Shown one piece after another: positions 8,799-16,570 of a stretch of DNA of 51,788 nt. The translations under genes and the position numbers were made by a program. The notes below the pieces were generated by a model, which saw only the letters and a list, made by a program, of their open reading frames with translations, had not been told where the DNA came from and did no database searches. The first letter of the stretch is position 1; the number at the start of each line of letters is the position of its first letter. The stretch spans positions 1-51,788 of the forward strand of contig NZ_BOPA01000045.1 of the NCBI RefSeq assembly GCF_016863515.1, given 5' to 3'. This DNA is from Micromonospora gifhornensis. GTDB taxonomy: Bacteria; Actinomycetota; Actinomycetes; Mycobacteriales; Micromonosporaceae.

Positions 8799-9038
8799 CC
8801 CGGCCACTGCCACTCCGGCCATCACCAACTCGGTCCATGGGTGGTGCCGCTGGAACGGCCCGCCGACCATATGTCGATCACTGTTGGTGATCTTCCGACC
8901 GCGGGTCCCACGAATCGGACTCACGTCTCCCGTGGTCGACAACCGGTCAGCTGGGCAGCAACACTGACAGGGCGGATGTTCGTTCCCCAACCGGCATAGG
9001 CTCTAATGGAGTCCTCCCCGCCCCCAGGAGGTTCCCGC

Positions 9039-9299
9039 GTGGCGAGCGTCGCCGAGCTCAAGGCAGCCATCGACATAGCGCTCCAACAGATCGGTGACGG
9101 CCAGAGCGCCGTGCAGGCTGCCGGCGAGAAACTGGCCGAGGCGCAGCAGACGCTCGCCGGCGCGTTGGAGGGCAGCGGACACACCACCGTCGAGGCGGCG
9201 CAGGCGTCGCTGACCCAGGCCAGTCAGGAGCTTGAGGAGTGCCTCGCCGCGACGCTCGTCGCGGTCGAGCAGGCCCAGCAGTACGTCGCGACGCTGTAG
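9039..9299 (+). CDS. Small helical (WXG100-sized) protein, first gene of the FtsK cassette
   Basis: An 86-residue, almost entirely alpha-helical Ala/Gln/Glu-rich protein (VASVAELKAAIDIALQQIGD... to AQQYVATL). Two amphipathic helices flank a short break near GALEGSGHTT, so it may fold as a helical hairpin, as WXG100 proteins do. It lacks a WXG motif, so family membership is not claimed. Start GTG 9039 has a near-perfect CAGGAGG eight to nine bases upstream; the in-frame ATG at 9006 lacks this. The next gene starts nine bases after its stop, and the FtsK-like ATPase follows. Confidence 0.75.
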   Translation: MASVAELKAAIDIALQQIGDGQSAVQAAGEKLAEAQQTLAGALEGSGHTTVEAAQASLTQASQELEECLAATLVAVEQAQQYVATL

Positions 9300-9308
9300 G
9301 GGCCGGGC

Positions 9309-10298
9309 GTGTCCATCGTCGAGGATGTCGGCGCGCAGGTCCGGGCCGCTGCCGAGGAACTGCCACTGGGTCTGCTGACGCAGGCGTTGGAGAAGTTCGG
9401 GCTGGCCACCGAGCGGCTGCGCTGGGTACGCCAGGAGTCCGCCAACCCGATGGGGGTGCCGGAGCTGTCCGCGGCCACCGAGCACGCCGAGACCGCCGGC
9501 TACGCGCTGCGGGTCGCCCAGGAGCAGCTGACCGCGTACCTGGCGGCGATCGGACTGGCACCCGACGGGGCCGCACCGCCGGCCGGGGCACCGGAGCGCA
9601 GACCCGTGCACGACGATCCGCGGGCGGCAGGGCCGGTGGCCGACGCCGCGCCGGAGGCGGCCGGCGACGTGCGGCTGCGCCGCTGGTGGGCGGTACGGGT
9701 GGCGGAGTTGACCGGTGGACGCGAGGGCCCGGCCGAGCAACCCGACGATCGGGTCACCGACTCCCAGGAACTGCTGCGCCGGGTGGTGCGTGGCGTACGC
9801 GCCGGCGACCGCGACCGGCTGCACCGGGAGCTGCGCGGGGCCCACGCCGACGTGGGCATGGGTCTGGCCGCGGTGGCACCGCCGCTGCTGCGCGACCTCG
9901 CCGGGCAGTTGCTCGGCCACCCGCCGCGCAGCGATGATCTGCCCCGGCTGCACCGCGAGCTGGACGGCCGGGTCCGCGACCTGCTGCCCGGCCTGCCCCC
10001 TCCGGTGCTGGACACCCTGCTGACCCGGGTCTGCCGGATGCCGCCGCCACGGCGCGGCAACGACGACCAGCCGCACGCCGCCGATCCGGCGGTCACCGCC
10101 GGTGTGCTCACCGGCGTGCTGCTCGACCGGCTCGGCCGGGACCTGCCGGACACGGGCGGCACCCCGCCGACACCGGACGCGACCGGGTCCGCCGACCACC
10201 GCCCGCCCCGCCGCGGGGCACCGTGGGTCGGGCCGCCGAGACGGCCTACCGCCGAGCACGGGATGTCCGGCCGGCACGGGAACGGGATCGATGGCTGA
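9309..10298 (+). CDS. Hypothetical protein of the FtsK cassette, 329 aa
   Basis: I recognise no domain. Residues about 1-85 are helical (SIVEDVGAQVRAAAEELPLG...), a Pro/Ala-rich linker covers about 90-125, and an Arg-rich helical region follows (RRWWAVRVAELTGG, LHRELRGAHADVGMGLAAVAP). The last 60 residues are low-complexity Pro/Arg/Gly. There is no signal peptide and no membrane segment. Start GTG 9309 is nine bases after the previous stop. Its own stop overlaps the ATPase start by eight bases (ATGGCTGA), so the two are translationally coupled. It may be an adaptor for the ATPase; this is inferred from position only. Confidence 0.75.
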   Translation: MSIVEDVGAQVRAAAEELPLGLLTQALEKFGLATERLRWVRQESANPMGVPELSAATEHAETAGYALRVAQEQLTAYLAAIGLAPDGAAPPAGAPERRPVHDDPRAAGPVADAAPEAAGDVRLRRWWAVRVAELTGGREGPAEQPDDRVTDSQELLRRVVRGVRAGDRDRLHRELRGAHADVGMGLAAVAPPLLRDLAGQLLGHPPRSDDLPRLHRELDGRVRDLLPGLPPPVLDTLLTRVCRMPPPRRGNDDQPHAADPAVTAGVLTGVLLDRLGRDLPDTGGTPPTPDATGSADHRPPRRGAPWVGPPRRPTAEHGMSGRHGNGIDG

Positions 10299-12954
10299 CC
10301 GGCGCAACCAGCTGGTCGCCCGGGTCCGGGAACTGCTCGCCGACGCACTCGGCGCGTCCCGGAACAGGTCGGCCGCCGCACAGACCGCCGTGGCGACCGC
10401 CCGGGAACGGGCGGTCCGCGTACGCCGGGCCGCGCTTGGCGTACCGCAGCGGGTGGGTGCCGAACGCGACCGGCGGCTCGCCGAGATCGACGCCCAGCAC
10501 ACGTCGCGGCTCGCGGCCCTGGCCCGGCAGGCGGCCGAGGCCGCGACCCGGGAGGCGCCCGGGGCGGGCTCGGCCCCGTGGGCGCAGTGGCGACCGACCC
10601 CCGCCGGGCGGGGTGAACAACCGGGCGCGACCCGCATCGGTACGGTGCTGCTGCCCGAGGCCGAGCCGGTGCCGGCGCTGGTGGCGCTGCTCGACGGCGG
10701 CCACGTCGCCCTCGACGGGGACGCCGAGGGCTGTGCCGCCGTGGTGTCCGCGTTGCTGCTGCGCAGTCTCGGTCGGGCCGCGCCGGGCGAGGTGCGGGTG
10801 GTCGGCTACGACCCCGATCATCTGGGCGGTGGACTGGCCGGATTCGCCCCGCTGGGCACCGCCGGGCTGCTCACCTTCGTCGGGCCGGGTGGACTGGGCC
10901 GGCTGCTCGACGACCTGGTGGAGCAGATCCGCCGGATCAACGAGACGGTGCTCGCCGGGGAACACGCCACGCTGCGCGAGTTGGCCGCCGCCACCGGTCG
11001 CCGACCGGAGCCGTGGCGGGTGGCGGTGCTGCTCGGCGGGGAGGAGTTGTCCCGGCACGAACGCGGGCAACTCGACCGGGTGGTCCGGGCCGGTGCCGCG
11101 TGCGGCGTACACCTGATCGTGCGGGGGGTGCCGCTGCCGGAGGATCCGACGGTCACCCGGGTGCGGGCCACCGGGGCCGACGCCCGGATCGGCACCCTGC
11201 CGGTACGCCTGGACCCGCCCCCACCGGCCACCCTGGTCACCGAGACCTGCCGTCAGATCGCCACGGTGGTCAGCGCCGGTCCCGCCCCCACCCCGTTCAC
11301 CGACCTGCTGCCCGCGCCGGAGCAGATGTGGCGGGAGGACTCGGCGACCGGGCTGACCGCGCCGATCGGTGAGGGGCCGCACGGGCGGCCGGTGCTGGTC
11401 ACCCTCGGCGACTATCCACCGCACGCGCTGATCGGCGGCCCGTCCGGCACCGGCAAGACCAACCTGATCTTCGCCTGGATCGGTGCGCTCGCCGCCCGCT
11501 ACTCCCCCGCCGAGCTGGAGTTCTACCTGCTCGACTTCAAGGAGGGGGTGTCCTTCGCCCGGTTCGCCCAGGGCCGACGGGACCCGAGCTGGCTGCCACA
11601 CATGCGACTGGTCGGCATCAACGTCAACACCGACCGGGAGTTCGGTCTGGCGCTGCTGCGGTTCCTCGCCGAGGAGCTGCGCCGACGTGCCGATGCGGCG
11701 AAGAAGCACGAGGTCACCAAGCTGGCCGAGCTGCGTGCCGTGGACCCGACCGGCCACTGGCCCCGGATCGTGGCGGTGGTGGACGAGTTCCAGATGCTGC
11801 TGGCCGGGCGGGACGCGGTGGCCCGGGAGGCGGCCGACCTGCTGGAGGACCTGGCCCGGCGGGGTCGTTCCCAGGGCATCCACCTGGTGCTGGCCTCCCA
11901 GGACGTACGCGGCATCGAGGCGTTGTGGGGTCGCCCCGCGTTGGTCGCCCAGTTCACGCTGCGCATCGCGCTGCCCAAGGCGCTGCGGATCCTGGCCGAG
12001 TCCAACGACGCCGCGCAGTCGCTGCCGAAGTTCCACGCGGTGGTCAACGCCGAGTCGGGCCTGCCCGACGGCAACGAGGTGGCCCGGATCCCGTCGGCAA
12101 GCGACTGGGAGACCTGGAGCGAGCTTCAACACCGGCTGTGGCGGATGCGGCCGGCCGAGGCGGCGCCGGCGCGACTGTTCGACGGTGACGCGATCCCCCG
12201 GTTGGCCGACGCGCCGGATTTCCGGGCGTTGACGGCACCGGAGGTCGGCACGCCCCGCAACCCGGTCGCGCTGCTCGGCGAGATCATCGACGTACAGGCG
12301 CGGTCGGCGGCGTTGCGACTGCCTCGCGCTCCCGGACGGAACCTGGCCGTGCTCGGCACCCGGGTCGACGAGGCGTGCGCGGTGCTGGACGCGGCCGCCC
12401 GGTCCCTGGCCCGACAGCACCGCCCCGGTACGGCCCGGTTCTCCATCGCCTGCCTGGACCAGGACGCCGACCCGGCGACCCGAGCCCTGTACGAGGACCT
12501 CGCCGATGACGCCGCCTGGTACGACGAGGAGAGCGTGGCCGAACTGTTGGCCGAGACCGCCGACGGGCTGGGCGCACCGGGATCCAGCAGCACACCGCAC
12601 TACCTGCTGCTGTTCGCCGTCGACGCGGCGGCCGGCGCGCTGGCCGCCCGCACCGGAAGGGCGACCGGTGCGGCACACCTGCGCCGGATCCTGCACGACG
12701 GCCCCGAACGGCGTACGCATGTGCTGGCGTGGTGGCGGGGGGTGGCCCGGATGCGCGCGGACCTGGGCGGACCGACCGCCCGCATCGACCAGATCGGGGC
12801 CTGGGTGGCGCTGGACACCCACGGCGGGGAGTTGGGCTCGCTGTACCCCGGCACGGGGCCGGACTGGTATCCCCGGCCGTGGCGCGGGCTCTTCTTCGAC
12901 CGGGCGGTCCACCGCACCGGGCAGACCATCATCCCCTACGGACCGTCCCGATGA
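10291..12954 (+). CDS. FtsK/SpoIIIE-like ATPase with three RecA-like domains
   Basis: An 887-residue soluble ATPase. An N-terminal helical segment (about 1-90) precedes three regions with similar secondary-structure order. Domain 1 (about 115-330) lacks Walker A (HVALDGDAEGCAAV at 138-150) and Walker B acid (WRVAVLLGGEEL, 242-252). Domain 2 (about 350-640) is intact: GGPSGTGKTN with K389, IVAVVDEFQ with D498-E499, then GRSQGIHLVLASQD, the FtsK/SpoIIIE/EccC signature. Domain 3 (about 660-885) is degenerate again: GRNLAVLGTRVDE at 682-694 and YLLLFAVD ending at D778. There is no FtsK membrane domain and no gamma domain. The layout recalls EccC/EssC of type VII secretion, but there the active domain is the first of the three. 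ATG 10291 overlaps the previous stop; the stop overlaps the next ATG (ATGA). Confidence 0.85.
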   Translation: MADRRNQLVARVRELLADALGASRNRSAAAQTAVATARERAVRVRRAALGVPQRVGAERDRRLAEIDAQHTSRLAALARQAAEAATREAPGAGSAPWAQWRPTPAGRGEQPGATRIGTVLLPEAEPVPALVALLDGGHVALDGDAEGCAAVVSALLLRSLGRAAPGEVRVVGYDPDHLGGGLAGFAPLGTAGLLTFVGPGGLGRLLDDLVEQIRRINETVLAGEHATLRELAAATGRRPEPWRVAVLLGGEELSRHERGQLDRVVRAGAACGVHLIVRGVPLPEDPTVTRVRATGADARIGTLPVRLDPPPPATLVTETCRQIATVVSAGPAPTPFTDLLPAPEQMWREDSATGLTAPIGEGPHGRPVLVTLGDYPPHALIGGPSGTGKTNLIFAWIGALAARYSPAELEFYLLDFKEGVSFARFAQGRRDPSWLPHMRLVGINVNTDREFGLALLRFLAEELRRRADAAKKHEVTKLAELRAVDPTGHWPRIVAVVDEFQMLLAGRDAVAREAADLLEDLARRGRSQGIHLVLASQDVRGIEALWGRPALVAQFTLRIALPKALRILAESNDAAQSLPKFHAVVNAESGLPDGNEVARIPSASDWETWSELQHRLWRMRPAEAAPARLFDGDAIPRLADAPDFRALTAPEVGTPRNPVALLGEIIDVQARSAALRLPRAPGRNLAVLGTRVDEACAVLDAAARSLARQHRPGTARFSIACLDQDADPATRALYEDLADDAAWYDEESVAELLAETADGLGAPGSSSTPHYLLLFAVDAAAGALAARTGRATGAAHLRRILHDGPERRTHVLAWWRGVARMRADLGGPTARIDQIGAWVALDTHGGELGSLYPGTGPDWYPRPWRGLFFDRAVHRTGQTIIPYGPSR

Positions 12955-13610
12955 ACGAACCGGTGACCAGCCAGACGTACGCGGCCCAGCTGCGGCGGCT
13001 CGCCGAACTGAGCGCGCGGGTGCAGCAACAGCGGGACGAGGCGCACGCCTGGTACGAGCAGCAGTGCGCGGCGGCCGACCGGGCGGTGGCCGAGTCGGCC
13101 GAGGAGGTCAACCGGGCCGAGCGGGAACTGGCCGCGGCGCGGGAGACGCAGGAGCGGGTCGACGCCGAGGTCGCGGTGCTGTGGCAGGAACTCAACGCCC
13201 GGCTGGGCGGTGGCGGACGACGGGCGGGCGCGCCGCCGGCACCGACACCCGACGCCACCGGTGACCCGTTGCCGCTGGTGGAGGGGGCACGCGATCTGCT
13301 GCGCCGTACCCGTCAGCGGGGCGAACTGCCGGGCAACGTCAACCCGCTGATGCTGCTGTGCGGGCTGGGCGGCGCGGTGCTGGCGTACGCCCTGGGGGCC
13401 GGCGCCCGTGCCCTGGGCGACCGCACCGACGGTGAACTCGCCGTCGGCCTGCCCGTGCTGGCCCTGGTGATCACGCTCCTCGGACCGGTGCTGGGCCTGA
13501 TCCCGGCCCGCCTGATCGCCGACCGCCGCCACGCCACCCTCACCCCCCGCCCCGTCCTCCTGGTCGTAGCCGCCGGCCTGACCACCACCCTCCTCCTCCT
13601 CACCCTCTGA
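12951..13610 (+). CDS. Coiled-coil membrane protein of the FtsK cassette
   Basis: A 219-residue protein. Residues about 8-85 form a strong coiled coil (QLRRLAELSARVQQQRDEA... through EVAVLWQELNARLG), a Gly/Pro/Ala linker follows, then three hydrophobic segments near 127-149 (MLLCGLGGAVLAYALG), 160-185 (VGLPVLALVITLLGPVLGL) and 198-219 (PVLLVVAAGLTTTLLLLTL). There is no signal peptide, so the coiled coil is probably cytoplasmic and able to contact the ATPase. ATG 12951 overlaps the ATPase stop by four bases (ATGA). As the only membrane protein in the cassette it could anchor the otherwise soluble ATPase; this is inference. Confidence 0.8.
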   Translation: MNEPVTSQTYAAQLRRLAELSARVQQQRDEAHAWYEQQCAAADRAVAESAEEVNRAERELAAARETQERVDAEVAVLWQELNARLGGGGRRAGAPPAPTPDATGDPLPLVEGARDLLRRTRQRGELPGNVNPLMLLCGLGGAVLAYALGAGARALGDRTDGELAVGLPVLALVITLLGPVLGLIPARLIADRRHATLTPRPVLLVVAAGLTTTLLLLTL

Positions 13611-13657
13611 CCCCACCCCACCCCCGCAGCGCCCCGGCCCCCACCCCCGCGCCCCGT

Positions 13658-13727
13658 CGATCTTGCACTTTGTGTCGCCGCGAAAGGGGCATACGGGGGC
13701 AAGTCGGCGACCGAAAGTGCAAGATCG
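13658..13727. repeat. Long intergenic palindrome, family A copy 1
   Basis: A perfect 14-base inverted repeat (CGATCTTGCACTTT at 13658-13671, complement at 13714-13727) that continues inward as an imperfect stem through TCGCCG/CGGCGA. It is flanked by a C-rich run (about 13611-13655) and a G-rich run (about 13742-13772). The same core recurs at 34351-34418 near the other end of the window, so it is a dispersed element, not a terminator specific to one gene. Confidence 0.8.
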
Positions 13728-13769
13728 GCGCGCGATTTGCCGAGGAGGGGTGGGTGGGGAGAGGGTGGG

Positions 13770-13976
13770 GAGGTTCGGCTTGTGCGCGAGGCTGCCCGCC
13801 ACCGTGACGCACCCGATCATCTGCACGCGTTCCCGTCGGTCGAGAACGCCGCCTCCAACGCACTCTGCCGTCGCCTCGGCTTCACTCTCCTCGGCCCGTG
13901 CGATTTCGAGTACCCGCCGGGCAGCGGCATCCTGCTGCGCAGCAACGATTGGCGGATCACCCTCACCGGCCCCTAG
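13770..13976 (+). pseudogene. C-terminal remnant of a GNAT N-acetyltransferase
   Basis: The frame encodes VREAARHRDAPDHLHAFPSV, then ENAASNALCRRLGFTLLG and CDFEYPPGSGILLRSNDWRI. This is the C-terminal acetyl-CoA-binding and final-strand part of a GNAT acetyltransferase (the N-xx-S-N-x-L-C-R-x-L-G-F motif). The first 100 or so residues of the domain are missing, no start codon with a ribosome site is present, and a family A palindrome with G-rich sequence abuts the truncation. Its TAG shares the tetranucleotide CTAG (13973-13976) with the stop of the opposing oxygenase gene. I read it as a decayed gene. Confidence 0.75.
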
Positions 13977-15235
13977 CCGGGGATCAGGGCGGCTTCTTGC
14001 AGGAGGCGGCGGGCGAGGGTGAGACGATCGGCGTCGGTCTCGAGGGCGGGTAGGTCGCCCACGCGGGTGATCTCGCCGGTGAGCAGGGCGCGTACGGCGG
14101 GTTCGCAGTACGCGGGCAGGGTGACGGTGCGGTCGAACAGACGCAGGGTGACCTGGTCGCCGGTGACGGTGAGCTGCCAGCGCAGGCCCGGCCGGACGGT
14201 GACGTGACTGTCGACGGTCAACGCGGCCAGCGCGGCGGCCTGCGCCAGGGGACGGATCGGGGCGGGACGCGACGCCGACCAGGCCCGCTGCCGCAGCCGG
14301 CCCGCCACCGCAGCCGGGTCGGCGTGCGACAACCAGTCGCGCAGCGCCTCGACGGTCTCGGTGAGTTCCGGCTCGATCGCCTCGGGGTCGGCCAGGTCGA
14401 TGCCGAAGGGCAGGGTGGCCCGCAGCCGGCGGTCCTCAGTGGCCAGCGCGAGCAACTCCTCGACCAGGGCGTACCGGGTCAGTGCCCGGATGCCGACGGT
14501 GAGGTGCAGCGAGCTGGACTGCTGGGCCTGGGCGCTGTGCAGCCAGCCGCGCGGCAGGTAGAGCGCGTCACCCGGTTCGAGCACCACGTCCAGGGCGGCC
14601 GGTCCCAGGGCGGTGGCGGTGACCTCGTCGGCCCGCCCGCCCCACGGTTGGCGTTCCAGCGGGTCGGGCAGCACCGGCGGGTGGATCCGCCAGTGTTTGC
14701 GCCCGTCGACCTGGAGCACGAACACGTCGTGGGTGTCGTAGTGGGTGGCGAAGCCCTGGCTGCCGGGCGGAGTGAGGTAGGCGTTGACCTGCAACGGCTG
14801 CCCCACCGCGAGGCTCAACTCGCGGGTGAAGTCGACAAGTGGTGGCCAGTTGCGGTGCAGACCCTGAAGCACCAGGGTGGCGCCGCCGGCGTACAGCTGA
14901 AGGATCTTCTCGTCGAGGACCTGGTCGCCGATCTCGGCGCCGGCCCCGCCGCCGCCGGTGTAGCGCGCCGCCGGCAGCACCTGGCCGTCCTTGGCAACCC
15001 GCAAAAACGGGGTACGCAGACCACGCCGGCTGAGCAGTTCGTCGGCGTCGTCCGGGCTGAGCAGGTCGGTGAAGCCGGCCGGATTGGGCAGCTCGGCGGC
15101 GCGGGACAGCAGGGGTGTCTGTCCCCAGTGGGCGGCGGCGAACTTCTCCGGCTCGACGCTGACACAGCGCGCCAGCGCGGACGGGTACGCCACCGCCGGG
15201 CGGACCGTGCCGCCCGGCGGATCGAGTTGCGTCAT
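13973..15235 (-). CDS. JmjC-fold (ROX/YcfD-type) 2-oxoglutarate/Fe(II) oxygenase
   Basis: A 420-residue cupin/JmjC oxygenase. The iron-binding triad is visible as H165-Y-D167 in FATHYDTHDVFVLQVDGRKHW and H233 in LYLPRGWLHSA. Residues about 245-330 form a helical dimerisation region and about 335-420 look like the winged-helix tail of ROX enzymes (LFDRTVTLPAYCEPAVRALL). YcfD/ROX enzymes hydroxylate residues in ribosomal proteins; some relatives modify peptides. ATG 15235 lies nine bases after the stop of a small repeat-protein gene on the same strand, an arrangement that suggests that protein as substrate or partner. Substrate assignment is inference. Confidence 0.85.
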   Translation of the reverse strand: MTQLDPPGGTVRPAVAYPSALARCVSVEPEKFAAAHWGQTPLLSRAAELPNPAGFTDLLSPDDADELLSRRGLRTPFLRVAKDGQVLPAARYTGGGGAGAEIGDQVLDEKILQLYAGGATLVLQGLHRNWPPLVDFTRELSLAVGQPLQVNAYLTPPGSQGFATHYDTHDVFVLQVDGRKHWRIHPPVLPDPLERQPWGGRADEVTATALGPAALDVVLEPGDALYLPRGWLHSAQAQQSSSLHLTVGIRALTRYALVEELLALATEDRRLRATLPFGIDLADPEAIEPELTETVEALRDWLSHADPAAVAGRLRQRAWSASRPAPIRPLAQAAALAALTVDSHVTVRPGLRWQLTVTGDQVTLRLFDRTVTLPAYCEPAVRALLTGEITRVGDLPALETDADRLTLARRLLQEAALIPG

Positions 15236-15244
15236 CGTGCTCGG

Positions 15245-15487
15245 CTACCGGGCGGCACCGTCGGCGCCACCGTCGTGCTGACCCGGCGTCGCACCACCAT
15301 CGGCCGGACCCTCGGCGCTGCCGTCCGCACCACCGTCGTGCTGACCCGGCGTCGCACCACCATCGGCCGGACCCTCGGCGCTGCCATCGGCGCCGCCGTC
15401 GTGCTGGCCGGGGGTCGCACCGCCGTCGGCCGGGCCTTCCAGGCCGCCGCCGCTGGTGCTCTGGATGTCGTCGTCGTTGAGTGGCAT
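15245..15487 (-). CDS. Small acidic repeat protein (3 x 21 aa), possible substrate of the oxygenase
   Basis: An 80-residue protein made of a 16-residue head (MPLNDDDIQSTSGGGL), three tandem copies of a 21-residue unit (EGPADGGATPGQHDGGADGS plus A) and a final Arg. The third copy differs only at its end (DGAA). It is Gly/Asp-rich, contains one His per repeat, and has no cysteine and no signal peptide. The distinct head followed by near-identical repeats resembles a leader plus repeated core, as in some modified peptides. It is the upstream gene of the pair with the JmjC oxygenase (nine-base gap). Start ATG 15487 has GAGGGAGC upstream. I do not know a characterised homologue. Confidence 0.75.
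   Translation of the reverse strand: MPLNDDDIQSTSGGGLEGPADGGATPGQHDGGADGSAEGPADGGATPGQHDGGADGSAEGPADGGATPGQHDGGADGAAR
15251..15439 (-). repeat. 63-bp tandem repeat, three copies, within the repeat-protein gene
   Basis: Read on the minus strand, copies lie at 15377-15439, 15314-15376 and 15251-15313. Copies are nearly identical at the DNA level, including third codon positions, which points to recent amplification by slippage or recombination. The unit is a multiple of three, so copy-number change keeps the frame. Confidence 0.85.
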
Positions 15488-15739
15488 CGTGCTCCCTCGG
15501 ATGAACCCGACCCCGCCATCGGTGGGGTGTGCCGTGCCGCGCGTGGTACCCCGCGCGCGATCTTCTCTAAACCAGTGCAACCCACCGTAGACGCCGGTGC
15601 CCCGCGACACGCCCGCTTCGCCGCGCTCGGCACTACCGGGCGATGCCACCCCGGTGGGCTCCCGCCACCAGGCCGCCGGGCTGCTGCGGGCCTGACCCGG
15701 TGACAAGATGGGACCGAGCCGATCAAAACGGAGGTGGCG

Positions 15740-16486
15740 ATGACCGAAGCACTGGAACCGCTGGAGCCGGTGACCGAGGACTGGCAGCGCGCCCTGGCGA
15801 TCGTGGCTCATCCCGACGACCTCGAATTCGGTGCCGCAGCCGCCGTCGCGCGCTGGACCGGACAGGGCAAACAGGTGGTCTACTGTCTGGTCACCAGCGG
15901 CGAGGCGGGCATCGACGGGATGCCACCGGCACGCGCCCGACAGGTACGCGAGCAGGAGCAACGCGACTCCGCCGCGCTGGTCGGCGTGGACACGGTCGAC
16001 TTCCTGGGCCTGCCCGACGGGATTCTGGAGTACGGCGTGGCCCTGCGCCGGGAGTTGGCCGCGGTCGTCCGTCGACACCGTCCGGACATCGTGATCACCA
16101 ACAACTTCCGGGAGACCTGGGACGGCGGGCTCACCCTCAACCAGGCCGACCACATCGCGGTCGGGCGGGCCACCCTGGACGCCGTACGCGACGCCGGCAA
16201 CCGGTGGATCTTCCCGGAGCAGCTGATCGACGGCGTCGAGCCGTGGAACGGCGTACGCCAGGTCTGGGCGGCTTCCTCGCCCCGATCGAAGCACGGGGTC
16301 GACACCACCGAGACGTTCGACAAGGGTGTGGCGTCGTTGCTGGCGCACGAGGCGTACCTGACCGGGCTGGGTGACGGCAGCTTCGACGCGCAGGAGTTCC
16401 TGGAGGGCGGTGCCCGCCCGGTCGGCACCCGGCTGGGCGTGCGCTACGGCACCTCGTTCGAGGTGTTCCACTTCGACCTCTGGTAG
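15740..16486 (+). CDS. PIG-L/LmbE-family deacetylase
   Basis: A 248-residue zinc hydrolase of the family that includes MshB, Mca and LmbE. The metal-binding AHPDDLEFG motif is near residue 24 (H24, D26-D27) and the distal NQADHIAVGRATLDAV supplies the third ligand in place of the common HPDH. Members remove acetyl or other acyl groups from sugars and thiol conjugates; the specific substrate here is unclear. ATG 15740 is preceded by CGGAGG at correct spacing; the GTG six bases upstream is less well placed. It is divergent from the repeat-peptide/oxygenase pair and ends at a convergent terminator. Confidence 0.88.
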   Translation: MTEALEPLEPVTEDWQRALAIVAHPDDLEFGAAAAVARWTGQGKQVVYCLVTSGEAGIDGMPPARARQVREQEQRDSAALVGVDTVDFLGLPDGILEYGVALRRELAAVVRRHRPDIVITNNFRETWDGGLTLNQADHIAVGRATLDAVRDAGNRWIFPEQLIDGVEPWNGVRQVWAASSPRSKHGVDTTETFDKGVASLLAHEAYLTGLGDGSFDAQEFLEGGARPVGTRLGVRYGTSFEVFHFDLW

Positions 16487-16522
16487 GCCGGGTCGATACG
16501 GCTGAGCTGGGCCGGGGTGCCG

Positions 16523-16555
16523 GGCGCGCCGTCCGGATGAGCCGGACGGCGCGCC
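16523..16555. terminator. Perfect hairpin terminator between convergent genes
   Basis: A perfect 14-base stem (GGCGCGCCGTCCGG at 16523-16536, complement 16542-16555) with the five-base loop ATGAG. It lies between the stop of the PIG-L gene on the plus strand and the stop of the DUF2267 gene on the minus strand. Confidence 0.85.
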
Positions 16556-16570
16556 GCGAACCCGCGACGG

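Noticed and set aside
10246..12912. 888-codon minus-strand open frame opposite the FtsK-like gene
   Set aside because: The opposite strand has Walker motifs and coupled starts; this frame shows none and is composition-biased.
9039..13610. Complete type VII secretion (ESX) locus
   Set aside because: No WXG motif, no EccB, EccD, EccE or mycosin genes, and the ATPase domain order differs from EccC.
13737..13976. Intact 79-aa acetyltransferase gene
   Set aside because: The only upstream start is a TTG in G-rich repeat DNA without a ribosome site, and most of the GNAT fold is missing.
15251..15439. CRISPR-like array
   Set aside because: The 63-bp units are contiguous with no spacers and encode in-frame protein repeats.
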